A DNA stretch of 64,000 nt, from the NCBI GenBank assembly GCA_023251095.1, contig JAHEZL010000012.1, positions 1-64,000 of the forward strand. The letters run 5' to 3'. The stretch comes from Flavobacteriales bacterium. Its GTDB lineage: Bacteria; Bacteroidota; Bacteroidia; Flavobacteriales_C; GCA-002722245. The notes beneath the pieces are model-generated. The model had not been told where the DNA came from. It did not search any database and worked only from the letters and a program-made list of their open reading frames with translations. Made by a program: the position numbers and the translations under genes. Below, piece by piece: positions 17,118-25,914 of this stretch (position 1 is the first letter of the stretch; each line of letters opens with the position of its first letter).

Positions 17118-17495
17118 ATGAATTTTAGAATACTCTCTATCGGATTGTTTTTGTTGCTCGCTCTAAGCTTTAATGCTAAGGCTCAGGTGGATTGTGTGGG
17201 CAATGTTCCCAGCGATTTTTTTATTCCTAATGTCATCACGCCCAACAACGACGCTAAAAACGATGAGTTTAAAGTGGTGTCGGCGAACCTTACCAAACTG
17301 CATGTTGAAATTTTCGACCGTTGGGGAGTGAAGGTTTACACCATGGATGGGGTGAACTCCATTTGGGACGGTACCGCTTATGGTTCTGTTCAGTGTTCCG
17401 GAACTTATTACTATAGCGTTGAATACAGCACCAGTTGCACTCCTTCGCTGGTGTTGAAAACAGGAGGGTATTTCACCCTGCTGCGCTCCAATTAA
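17118..17495 (+). CDS. Minimal type B sorting-domain (CHU_C) protein
   Basis: 125 residues: a signal peptide (about 1-22, ending NAKAQ), ten or so linker residues, then almost nothing but a gliding-motility-associated C-terminal (CHU_C) domain: IPNVITPNNDAKNDEF, VEIFDRWGVKVY, WDGT and GTYYYSVEY. Such domains normally sit at the end of very large secreted adhesins, so a free-standing copy is odd. It lies 50 bases after the previous B12-operon gene and could be its fourth member. Four Cys remain in the mature part. Function unknown. Confidence 0.8.
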   Translation: MNFRILSIGLFLLLALSFNAKAQVDCVGNVPSDFFIPNVITPNNDAKNDEFKVVSANLTKLHVEIFDRWGVKVYTMDGVNSIWDGTAYGSVQCSGTYYYSVEYSTSCTPSLVLKTGGYFTLLRSN

Positions 17496-17523
17496 TTTTC
17501 TTTTAAACATTTCTCTTCGGGCG

Positions 17524-17554
17524 TTGCTCATTTGCCACTTTCCAACTATCTTTG
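17524..17554 (+). promoter_or_regulatory. Candidate Bacteroidota promoter for aspartate kinase
   Basis: TTG (17524-17526), 20-base spacer, TATCTTTG (17547-17554), matching the Bacteroidota TTTG/TTG ... TAnnTTTG pattern. It gives a leader of about 30 bases before the ATG at 17592. Confidence 0.5.
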
Positions 17555-17591
17555 CGCCTCTTTAAAAGTCGTACCTTTTTATATCTATAAT

Positions 17592-18947
17592 ATGGCAAAG
17601 ATGAAAGTTTTAAAATTCGGCGGAACTTCAGTGGGTTCAGCTGCAAGAATGAAAGATGTTGTTAAACTGGTGGTGAATGACGAACCGAAAATCGTTGTGC
17701 TTTCCGCTATGTCGGGAACAACCAACACCCTGGTGGAAATAGGAAACTTACTATCTAAGAACAAGCAAGCCGAAGCTGTTGCGAAGATTGAAGAAATGGA
17801 AGCGAAGTACAACGCTGTAATGGACGAGTTGTACAGTTCAGCTGCGGTGAAAGCAAAAGCGATAGCTGCCATCAAAGAAAACTTCAGTTTCATGAAAACC
17901 TTTGTAGTAAAGGCTTTCAATATCTATCAGGAAAGAGCTTTATTGGCGCAAGGGGAGTTAATGTCTACTGCCATGTTTCAGTTTTTATTGGAAGAGCAAG
18001 GCGTGAATTCAGTATTGTTGCCGGCTTTGAATTTCATGAAAATCACTAAGGATGAAGAGCCGGATCTGGCTTACATCAAAGAACATATTGCTAAAGAATT
18101 GAAAAAATACGGAGGCGTTGACTTGTTCATTACTCAGGGCTTCATTTGCCGAAATACTTTTGGTGAAATTGACAACCTTAAAAGAGGTGGTAGCGACTAT
18201 ACCGCGTCAATCGTGGGATATGCTATCAATTCATCTGAAATCCAAATCTGGACTGACATTGACGGTATGCACAACAATGACCCTAGAATGGTGGGAGAAA
18301 CCCGTCCGGTTGCTCAACTGTCGTTTGATGAAGCTGCTGAGCTGGCTTACTTCGGAGCTAAAATTTTACATCCGCAAAGTATCCTTCCGGCAAAACTGGC
18401 GAACATTCCTGTGAAGTTGTTGAACACTATGGATCCAACTGCTAAAGGAACTACCATTACAGAAGAAAGCGGTAAAGGCGAGGCTATCAAAGCTGTTGCA
18501 GCTAAAGATGGCATTACAGCTATTAAAATAAAATCAGCAAGAATGTTGCTGGCTTACGGATTCCTGAGATCGGTATTTGAAGTTTTTGAAAGATACAGAA
18601 CTCCAATTGATATGATCACAACTTCTGAAGTAGCGGTTTCATTAACGATTGATGACAATGCTCATTTAACGGAGATTGTTAAAGAATTAGAAGCTTTCGG
18701 AACTGTGGAAGTGGATAAAGATCAAACTATCATTTGTTTGGTAGGCGACATGATTTCCGAAGAAGGTGAAATGGCTATGAAGCTGTTCACTGCTTTGAAA
18801 GAAGTTCCTTTGCGAATGATTTCTTACGGAGGAAGCCGCCACAATATTTCGGTGTTGACCAACGCAGAAAACAAAGTAAAAGCTTTACAAAAAATCAACG
18901 AAGGTTTATTCGGATTGAAAGGCGCGAAAGCAGCTCAAAAAGTTTAG
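17592..18947 (+). CDS. lysC: Aspartate kinase
   Basis: Phosphorylates aspartate, the first step towards lysine, threonine and methionine. N-terminal kinase domain with KFGGTSVGS at residues 6-14, LKRGGSDYTAS and WTDIDGMHNNDPR, followed by C-terminal ACT-type regulatory domains (about 310-451) that usually mediate feedback inhibition. The ATG at 17592 gives MAKMKVLKFGGTSVG; an upstream in-frame start at 17532 would place the promoter-like box inside the gene. It is a single-function enzyme with no homoserine dehydrogenase fusion. lysA follows with one base between them, which points to a role in lysine and diaminopimelate supply. Confidence 0.95.
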   Translation: MAKMKVLKFGGTSVGSAARMKDVVKLVVNDEPKIVVLSAMSGTTNTLVEIGNLLSKNKQAEAVAKIEEMEAKYNAVMDELYSSAAVKAKAIAAIKENFSFMKTFVVKAFNIYQERALLAQGELMSTAMFQFLLEEQGVNSVLLPALNFMKITKDEEPDLAYIKEHIAKELKKYGGVDLFITQGFICRNTFGEIDNLKRGGSDYTASIVGYAINSSEIQIWTDIDGMHNNDPRMVGETRPVAQLSFDEAAELAYFGAKILHPQSILPAKLANIPVKLLNTMDPTAKGTTITEESGKGEAIKAVAAKDGITAIKIKSARMLLAYGFLRSVFEVFERYRTPIDMITTSEVAVSLTIDDNAHLTEIVKELEAFGTVEVDKDQTIICLVGDMISEEGEMAMKLFTALKEVPLRMISYGGSRHNISVLTNAENKVKALQKINEGLFGLKGAKAAQKV

Positions 18948-18948
18948 T

Positions 18949-20121
18949 ATGATCATTACCCAAGAACAAATCGCTCATTTTAAAACGCTTAAAACGCCGT
19001 TTTACTTTTATGATATTCAGTTGCTGGAAAAAACTTTAAGTTTTGCCCAAAGTGAAGCGAAAAAGTACGGTTATATTTTGCATTATGCCATGAAGGCGAA
19101 TGTGAACGATAAAGTTTTGGCATCTGTGCAGAAACACGGATTTGGTGCTGATTGTGTAAGTGGTAATGAAGTACAAAAGGCTATTGACGCCGGATTCCCG
19201 GCTGATGAAGTGGTGTTTGCAGGTGTTGGTAAATCGGATGATGAGATTTTAACTGCTCTGTCTCACGATATATTTTGCTTCAACTGCGAGTCGGTTCAGG
19301 AAATTGAAGTAATCAATGAACTGGCTGCTCAGGAAGGAAAAACAGCTAAAATTGCGGTGCGCATCAATCCTGATGTGAGTGCCAATACCCACCATCATAT
19401 TTCTACCGGACTGAAAGAAAACAAATTCGGCGTTAACATGTCGGAAATGGACAGTGTACTCGAAGTTATCGCTGCTTCGGCAAATATCAAACTCGTTGGA
19501 ATTCATTTTCATATCGGTTCACAAATCACGGATTTAAGTTCATACAAAAACTTGTGTGTGCGAGTGAATCAAATACAAGAGTGGTTTGCAACACGTCATG
19601 TTTCTTTGGAGTTTTTAAATGTTGGCGGCGGATTGGGAATTGATTATTACAATCCTGAAACCAATGATATTGCAGACTTCAAAGAATATTTCGCCATTTT
19701 CAATGAGTTTTTGAAATTACAACCCGGACAAAAACTGCATTTTGAACTCGGTCGCTCCATGGTGGCGCAATGTTCTTCTTTAATCACAAGAGTATTGTAT
19801 GTAAAAGAAGGAGCAACTGTTAATTTTCTCATCCTTGATGCAGGAATGACAGAGTTGATCCGTCCGATGTTGTACCAGGCTTACCACAAAATCAATAACC
19901 TTACTGCCACAGCAAATGAGATTGAAACTTACGATGTGGTTGGACCTATTTGTGAATCCACTGATACTTTCGCAAAAGCTTTGGAATTACCAAAATCAAA
20001 ACGCAAGGACATTATTGAAATCAAAAGCGCCGGTGCTTATGGTGAAGTAATGGCCAGCAACTACAATCTTAAAACCTTACATCCTGCAGTGTATTCGGAT
20101 GAAGTAGGGGTGGCGGTATAA
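18949..20121 (+). CDS. lysA: Diaminopimelate decarboxylase
   Basis: PLP enzyme (alanine-racemase fold type III) converting meso-diaminopimelate to lysine. The PLP lysine is in LHYAMKANVN (about residue 50). Further family motifs are VRINPDV, GIHFHIGSQ, NVGGGLGIDY, FELGRSMVAQC, and GPICESTDTFAK with its substrate-contact Cys, plus GAYGEVMASNYN near the C-terminus. 390 residues. Co-transcribed with aspartate kinase. Confidence 0.95.
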   Translation: MIITQEQIAHFKTLKTPFYFYDIQLLEKTLSFAQSEAKKYGYILHYAMKANVNDKVLASVQKHGFGADCVSGNEVQKAIDAGFPADEVVFAGVGKSDDEILTALSHDIFCFNCESVQEIEVINELAAQEGKTAKIAVRINPDVSANTHHHISTGLKENKFGVNMSEMDSVLEVIAASANIKLVGIHFHIGSQITDLSSYKNLCVRVNQIQEWFATRHVSLEFLNVGGGLGIDYYNPETNDIADFKEYFAIFNEFLKLQPGQKLHFELGRSMVAQCSSLITRVLYVKEGATVNFLILDAGMTELIRPMLYQAYHKINNLTATANEIETYDVVGPICESTDTFAKALELPKSKRKDIIEIKSAGAYGEVMASNYNLKTLHPAVYSDEVGVAV

Positions 20122-20293
20122 TCTTTAATCACCTACGTCTTTCTACTTATTTTTACCTTTGCCTTTTCCACAATATTTTGCTAATATTGCATACTATTCA
20201 GAGGGGGTAAATATTCTGATACGACTCAACTTATGTCCGGATTTTATTCACCGGATGCTCGAACAAAATTAATTTAATAAAACAAATAGAAAC
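20122..20293 (+). promoter_or_regulatory. glmS upstream region with inverted repeats
   Basis: A TAnnTTTG-type box TACCTTTG lies at 20155-20162, without a clear upstream TTTG partner. Downstream are two inverted repeats: CAATATT / AATATTG (20172-20190) and TCCGG / CCGGA (20236-20255). They could fold in the leader RNA. The sequence does not resemble the Firmicutes glmS ribozyme. Confidence 0.35.
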
Positions 20294-22132
20294 ATGTGCG
20301 GAATCGTTGGTTATATCGGAAGTAAAAATGCAATTGAGGTTGTAGTAAAAGGATTGCAGCGCCTAGAATACAGAGGTTACGACAGTGCAGGGGTTGCGGG
20401 AATCAGCAATGGAAAAATTCAAATAGTTAAGAAAAACGGAAGAGTTGATATTTTAAAACAAACCGTTGAAGATATAAAGTTTACCAGCCATGTAGGTATC
20501 GGTCACACCCGTTGGGCTACCCACGGTGAACCTTCTGATATCAACGCTCATCCTCACATTTCATCAAAAGGAAAAGTTGCTATCGTTCACAACGGTATCA
20601 TTGAAAACTACCTTACGCTCAAAAAAGAATTGCAAAAAAAAGGAAAGGTTTTTTTAAGTGAAACCGACTCTGAAGTAATAGCGCATTTGCTGGAAGAAGT
20701 GCTGGAAGCCAATGGCGGCGATATGATCGCTTCTTTACAAATTGTTCAAAGAACTTTAGTTGGAGCCTTCGCAGTAGTGATTTTATCGGTAGAACAACCC
20801 GATATGATTTATGCCATTAAAAAAGGAACGCCTTTGGTGTTAGGCATCGGACAGGGAGAGAATTTCTTGGCCAGCGATGGTACTCCTTTGGTGCAGTACA
20901 CGAAAAGCGTTATTTACATTGGTGATGGCGAGATTTTAAGAATGTCGGCCAAGGATTTTCAAATTTACAATTCCGATATTCAGGAAATTTCTCACAAAAC
21001 CAGCACTCTGGAAATGGAGCTGTCGATGATAGAAAAAGACGGTTTTGAGCATTTCATGTTGAAGGAAATTTTTGAGCAGCCTAAAACTATTTTAGATAGT
21101 ATGCGCGGCAGAATCACTGCTGATTTTTCAGAGGTGAAACTGGGCGGTATCAACAAATACGCGCCTCAGCTATACAATGCCAATCGTTATTTATTTTTGG
21201 CTTGCGGTACATCTTTCCATGCAGGAATGGTAGCACGTTATGTCTTTGAGCAATGGTGCCGTGTTGCCTGTGAAGTAGATGTGGCCAGTGAGTTCCGTTA
21301 CCGTAAACCGGTGATTCATTCGGGTGATGCAATTTTCGCCATTTCACAATCGGGAGAAACTGCCGATACTATTGTAGCTATTGAAGAAGCAAAAGAACAT
21401 GGAGCCAATATTTTTGGAATTTGTAACGTGGTGGGATCAACCATTTCACGCGTTTCTCATGAAGGAGCTTATACCCATGCAGGTGTTGAAATTGGCGTTG
21501 CCAGTACAAAAGCTTTCACTGCACAACTCACGGTTTTATATTTGTTCGGATTGAAAATAGCGCAAAGTAAAGGCACTTTGACTGCTGAACAAATCAAACA
21601 ATACAACAAAGAATTGTTGGCCATCCCTAACCAGGTAGCTGAGATTTTAAAAATGTCGGCTGAGATTTTAGAAATCAGCAAAACCCTGAAAGACGCGCAC
21701 AGCATGTTGTTCTTAGGAAGAGGAGTTCAATTCCCTATTGCTTTGGAAGGTGCTTTGAAAATGAAAGAAATCACTTACATCCACGCCGAAGGTTATGCTG
21801 CAGGCGAGATGAAACACGGTCCGATAGCATTGATTGATGAAAATGTACCAACAGTGATAATTGCCGTTAAAGACAGCAACTACCTAAAAGTAATTTCAAA
21901 CATCAAAGAAATTAAAGCCAGAAAAGGAAAAGTGATCGCTATCATTACCAAAGGCGACAAAGATATTCCGGGCATTGCTGATCATTGCATTGAAATTCCT
22001 GAAACGAGTGATGCATTGTATCCATTGCTGACAACCATTCCGCTGCAATTGTTGTCTTACCATACCGCTAACGTAAGAGGTTGCGATATCGACAAACCAA
22101 GAAACTTAGCTAAATCGGTTACTGTAGAATGA
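20294..22132 (+). CDS. glmS: Glutamine-fructose-6-phosphate aminotransferase (isomerizing)
   Basis: Makes glucosamine-6-phosphate from fructose-6-phosphate and glutamine, the entry to peptidoglycan and lipopolysaccharide amino sugars. The N-terminal glutaminase starts MCGIVGYIGSKNA with the nucleophilic Cys2 after Met removal, and carries GHTRWATHGEPSD. Two SIS domains follow (about 290-430 and 460-600), with CGTSFHAGMVARY and SQSGETADT, and the C-terminus ends DKPRNLAKSVTVE as in the family. 612 residues is normal. It overlaps the DUF4954 gene by four bases (ATGA). Confidence 0.97.
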   Translation: MCGIVGYIGSKNAIEVVVKGLQRLEYRGYDSAGVAGISNGKIQIVKKNGRVDILKQTVEDIKFTSHVGIGHTRWATHGEPSDINAHPHISSKGKVAIVHNGIIENYLTLKKELQKKGKVFLSETDSEVIAHLLEEVLEANGGDMIASLQIVQRTLVGAFAVVILSVEQPDMIYAIKKGTPLVLGIGQGENFLASDGTPLVQYTKSVIYIGDGEILRMSAKDFQIYNSDIQEISHKTSTLEMELSMIEKDGFEHFMLKEIFEQPKTILDSMRGRITADFSEVKLGGINKYAPQLYNANRYLFLACGTSFHAGMVARYVFEQWCRVACEVDVASEFRYRKPVIHSGDAIFAISQSGETADTIVAIEEAKEHGANIFGICNVVGSTISRVSHEGAYTHAGVEIGVASTKAFTAQLTVLYLFGLKIAQSKGTLTAEQIKQYNKELLAIPNQVAEILKMSAEILEISKTLKDAHSMLFLGRGVQFPIALEGALKMKEITYIHAEGYAAGEMKHGPIALIDENVPTVIIAVKDSNYLKVISNIKEIKARKGKVIAIITKGDKDIPGIADHCIEIPETSDALYPLLTTIPLQLLSYHTANVRGCDIDKPRNLAKSVTVE

Positions 22133-24261
22133 TGATAAAAAGAATCAAAGAAACGAAAGTAGGTTATACTTTCGTTCCAACTGAATACCAAAGGGAAGGC
22201 AATCCGCATTACACGCGATTCATACAAAATCCCAAAAAAGATTATCGTTCACTCAGCGCTGCTGAAATACAGGAATTAAAAAATAACAACAATTACTCTA
22301 GCGACTGGTCGCAGGTTTTTGTGTCGGATGAGTTCAATGCCGAATTCATCAGAAACTCCAAGTTTTATGGTTTAGTGCGCATTGGAAAAATCTCTGAAGT
22401 TTATCTACAACACAAACGTTTGACGCTGCAGGTGGGGATTTACAACTCCACCATTGTGTCCAGTGATATCGGTGATTTTTGCGCCATTCATGATGTGAAA
22501 TACATGTCGTATTACATCATTCAAAACGATGTGATTTTGCACAACATCAGTGAAATTCAATGCACTGATGTTTCGCGTTTTGGTAAAGGAATTATCAAAC
22601 AAGGAGAGGAAGAAAAAGACAGGGTGTGGGTGGAAATAGGCAATGAAACCGGAGCGAGATCTATTTTGATGTTTCCAGGAATATTGACTGCAGATGCTTA
22701 TTTGTGGTACAAATACAGAGGGGATAGCGCTTTGATGCAGAAGTTTAAAGACTTTACCCAGCTGGATTCTGATTCATTTCGCGGACAATATGGCGTGATC
22801 GGTGAGCATTCCGTAATCAAGGGAGTTACCTTTTTAATGAACTCCTTCGTTGGTCCAGGAACGTATATCAAAGGTGCGAATAAAATTAAAAACGTATATC
22901 TCGACAGTACTTTGCAATCGCCTATCAATGTGGGGGAAGGAGTGGAATTGGTGAACGGGATAATGGGCAAAGGTTCAAAAGCATTTTATGGTGTAAAGGC
23001 AGTGCGCTTCGTCCTCGGACAAAATTCGGCGCTGAAATATGGAGCTCGTTTGATCAACTCCGTGTTGGGAGAAAATTCCACTATTAGTTGCTGTGAGGTA
23101 TTGAATTCATTGATTTTTCCAAATCATGAGCAGCATCACAACAATTCATTTTTAATTGCAAGTACTTGTTACGGACAATCGAATATGGCTGCGGGTGCAA
23201 CGATTGGTAGCAATCACAATAGCAGAATCAACGATGGTGAAATAGTGGCAGGAAGAGGTTTCTGGCCGGGCTTGTCGGTGACTTTAAAACACCATTCAAA
23301 ATTTTCATCGTTTACCATCATTGTAAAAGGAAATTATCCATCTGAATTAAACATTCCTTTTCCGTTTACGCTGGTATCTAACAATACCGATTCTTCGAAG
23401 TTGGTATTGCGTCCGGCTTACTGGTTCAATTACAATATGTACGCTTTGGAGCGCAACTCCTGGAAATTTGGTTCCCGCGATAAAAGAGCCGATAAAATTC
23501 AGCCTTTTGAATATGAATATATGGCTCCCGATACTGCTTTGGAAATAGTTAAAGCCATTGAGTGTTTGGAAGATTTGGGAAAAAAATACGGAGTGGTGGA
23601 TGACAATATTCACATCGAAGGAAAAAACGATTTGGAGAATTACGGTCGCGGAGTTCAAATTAATAAGGTGAGTCTGGCTATTCAAACGTACAAAGAGCAA
23701 ATCATGCTCTATCTCGCAAAATCAATATTGAACGTTCATAAACTGAAAGGAATTAATGAATGGAAAGATTTGCTCATGCTGGGACAATCGGTAGAACCGT
23801 GGATCAATATGGGCAGCCAGCTGATGCCTGAAAGCAAAGTGAAGAAAATAATTTCCGATGTTAAGTCGGGTAAAATAAAAGGCTGGGAGGAATTGCATCA
23901 GCGTTATACTAAAGTAGGTGAAGAGCTTCCGGTAGATAAATTGAAAAATGCTATTGAATGTGCATCGCAACTGGGATTAATTACTCCGGGCGATCCATTG
24001 GAAGTAGAAAAAATATTGAATCAGGCGGTGGAGGTTTATCGCAAAAATGTAGACAATATTTACTCATCAAGAGAGAAAGATTTTTCACATCCTTTCCGCA
24101 AAATAACTTGCGATACAGAAGAAGAATTTATTGCTGTGTTCGGAAAAATTGAAGACAATTCTTTTGTGCAGGAAAGCAGACAAAATCTTGCTGTTTTTGA
24201 GCATGAAATTCAAGCCTTGAAATCTGAAATAGAAAAAACTAAAGTGGTCAATCGTGGGTAA
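22129..24261 (+). CDS. DUF4954 family protein, predicted left-handed beta-helix
   Basis: 710 residues. The middle part (about 80-400) is rich in short repeated segments such as IGDFCAIHD, GEHSVIKGVTF and GATIGSNHNSRINDGEI, which suggests a hexapeptide-type parallel beta-helix related to sugar-nucleotide acyl- and nucleotidyltransferases. The C-terminal 300 residues are helical. The family is found in Bacteroidota and spirochaetes with no established function that I know. The ATGA overlap with glmS implies coupled translation and hints at amino-sugar or cell-envelope metabolism. The start ATG at 22129 has a second ATG directly after it. Confidence 0.85.
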   Translation: MMIKRIKETKVGYTFVPTEYQREGNPHYTRFIQNPKKDYRSLSAAEIQELKNNNNYSSDWSQVFVSDEFNAEFIRNSKFYGLVRIGKISEVYLQHKRLTLQVGIYNSTIVSSDIGDFCAIHDVKYMSYYIIQNDVILHNISEIQCTDVSRFGKGIIKQGEEEKDRVWVEIGNETGARSILMFPGILTADAYLWYKYRGDSALMQKFKDFTQLDSDSFRGQYGVIGEHSVIKGVTFLMNSFVGPGTYIKGANKIKNVYLDSTLQSPINVGEGVELVNGIMGKGSKAFYGVKAVRFVLGQNSALKYGARLINSVLGENSTISCCEVLNSLIFPNHEQHHNNSFLIASTCYGQSNMAAGATIGSNHNSRINDGEIVAGRGFWPGLSVTLKHHSKFSSFTIIVKGNYPSELNIPFPFTLVSNNTDSSKLVLRPAYWFNYNMYALERNSWKFGSRDKRADKIQPFEYEYMAPDTALEIVKAIECLEDLGKKYGVVDDNIHIEGKNDLENYGRGVQINKVSLAIQTYKEQIMLYLAKSILNVHKLKGINEWKDLLMLGQSVEPWINMGSQLMPESKVKKIISDVKSGKIKGWEELHQRYTKVGEELPVDKLKNAIECASQLGLITPGDPLEVEKILNQAVEVYRKNVDNIYSSREKDFSHPFRKITCDTEEEFIAVFGKIEDNSFVQESRQNLAVFEHEIQALKSEIEKTKVVNRG

Positions 24262-24900
24262 TATAAGTAGTGAAGGTTGGGTAGATGTAACCGTTGATAT
24301 TCGTCACGGAATGCTGCACTGGCCGGGGGATCACGATATACAAATCACACAATCAGTAACCATTGAAGAAGGCGGAGTTGCGAATGTCACTTATGTGCAG
24401 TTAAGTGCTCACACAGGTACACACGTTGATGCTCCGTTGCATTTCATTGACAAAGGAAAAGACATCACTGCAATTTCTCTGAACCGATTGATGGGAAAGG
24501 TGAAAGTGATAGAAATTAAAGGGATTTACGAAATCACTTTGGATGAAATAAAAGACAAAATTTCTTCGTCTGATGAGCGCGTGATTTTTAAAACCCGAAA
24601 TTCAAAAAGCGATTGGTTCAATAAAGATTTTACAGAAAACTTTGTTTATCTCGCTACCGATGCTGCTGAATTTTTGAAAGAGAAAGGCGTTTTAACCATC
24701 GGTATTGATTATTTATCCATCGCCGGAATGGCCAATGGTATTGAGGTACATCGAATTTTACTAGCCGAAGAAATATTTATCATTGAAGGATTGGATCTTC
24801 GTTTTATTGACGCCGGAGATTATGAAATGATTTGTTTGCCATTGAAAATTCAGGGTAGCGATGGTTCGCCGGCGAGGGTGTTGTTGAAACCTTTGATATA

Positions 24901-24901
<1 letters not shown>
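24254..24901 (+). CDS. Cyclase family protein (kynurenine-formamidase-like hydrolase)
   Basis: 215 residues of the cyclase superfamily of metal-dependent amidases. The signature SAHTGTHVDAPLHF (about residues 56-69) supplies the metal-binding His and Asp residues; DVTVDIRHGMLHWPGD at the N-terminus and GIDYLSI near residue 155 also fit. The start is GTG at 24254, overlapping the DUF4954 stop by eight bases. It may be a kynurenine formamidase or a hydrolase of another N-acyl substrate; no tryptophan-degradation genes lie nearby. Its stop codon is directly abutted by repeat copy C. Confidence 0.88.
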
Positions 24902-25105
<204 letters not shown>

Positions 25106-25111
25106 AAAGAT

Positions 25112-25777
25112 TTACCTCGCTTTCATTTCTTCCTTGAATTCCTCTTTCTTTAAAAGCGGATTGGCCGTGTCGAGTAGTGTGAATCTTGGTTTTCCAAGCG
25201 GCCATATAGCAGGGTCTTCATACGTCATTGGGTCAACACAAATGTCTCCAAGTAATACAGGCATAACATTTCCAGAAGTATAAGACTCTAATATAGTGAT
25301 TGTAGTGTCCACATGAATAGAGGATTCACTAATAGGTTTGACATGAATTTTAGTGGAGTCGGTTTTTACAGAATCAATTTTTGGAATAATGCTATCATTT
25401 CTTTCAGGAGCTAAGGGTTCATTTGTTGTTTTTTCTTCTTGTGAACAGCCTGTAATAAGCATCACAAAGCTCAAGCCCGATAAGACTATTTTTTTGAAAC
25501 GAGGAAGAGTGAGTTTTTTCTCAATAAAAAACTGAAGCTTCAGTAATTGCACATGGAATTTAGAAAGGGATTTGCTCACCTGAGAAGTATAAAATCGTCC
25601 GCAAACTTTTTTGTCTTTTCGTGTTTCAAAATATGATTTGATTTCCTCCGGCTGCATGTTGGTGAAATCCACCACGGTTTTTTCGCAAACGCAGCAATGT
25701 TTGCCTTGTTCATTGGGTGTCATACTATCCCAGTTTTCGCGACAAGGTTTGGGTATGGTTATTTTAAAATCCTGCAT
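25112..25777 (-). CDS. Cys-motif N-terminal domain membrane protein, Bacteroidota-specific
   Basis: 221 residues from the ATG at 25777 (MQDFKITIPKPC; an in-frame ATG at 25843 would add 22 residues). The N-terminal 70 residues carry a four-Cys pattern, IPKPCRENWDSM...GKHCCVCEKTVVDFTNM...CGRF, seen at the start of many Bacteroidota proteins and likely to bind a metal. One hydrophobic segment follows (about 96-112, ending ITGCS), then a long Asp/Ser/Thr-rich tail. The Cys domain would be on the inner side and the tail outside. Function unknown; a membrane-anchored sensor or regulator is possible. Confidence 0.7.
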   Translation of the reverse strand: MQDFKITIPKPCRENWDSMTPNEQGKHCCVCEKTVVDFTNMQPEEIKSYFETRKDKKVCGRFYTSQVSKSLSKFHVQLLKLQFFIEKKLTLPRFKKIVLSGLSFVMLITGCSQEEKTTNEPLAPERNDSIIPKIDSVKTDSTKIHVKPISESSIHVDTTITILESYTSGNVMPVLLGDICVDPMTYEDPAIWPLGKPRFTLLDTANPLLKKEEFKEEMKAR

Positions 25778-25882
25778 GGCCTCTTTAAACAGGAATGTGC
25801 TGGTATTATTGCCTCCCTTAAAAAATAAATGTCCTTGTTCCATTGTTCAAAAGTATCTTCAAAAATCTTTTTCCCTCTTTCT

Positions 25883-25910
25883 TTTGATTCTGTCAATAGT
25901 GCTATCTTTG
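25883..25910 (+). promoter_or_regulatory. Candidate promoter of guaA
   Basis: TTTG (25883-25886) and TATCTTTG (25903-25910) with a 16-base spacer, slightly short for the Bacteroidota pattern. The -7 box ends only four bases before the guaA ATG (25915), so transcription would start within or next to the start codon, giving a leaderless mRNA. Confidence 0.45.
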
Positions 25911-25914
25911 CCAC

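Noticed and set aside
20122..20293. glmS ribozyme in the glmS leader
   Set aside because: The conserved ribozyme core is not present, and only two short inverted repeats are seen.
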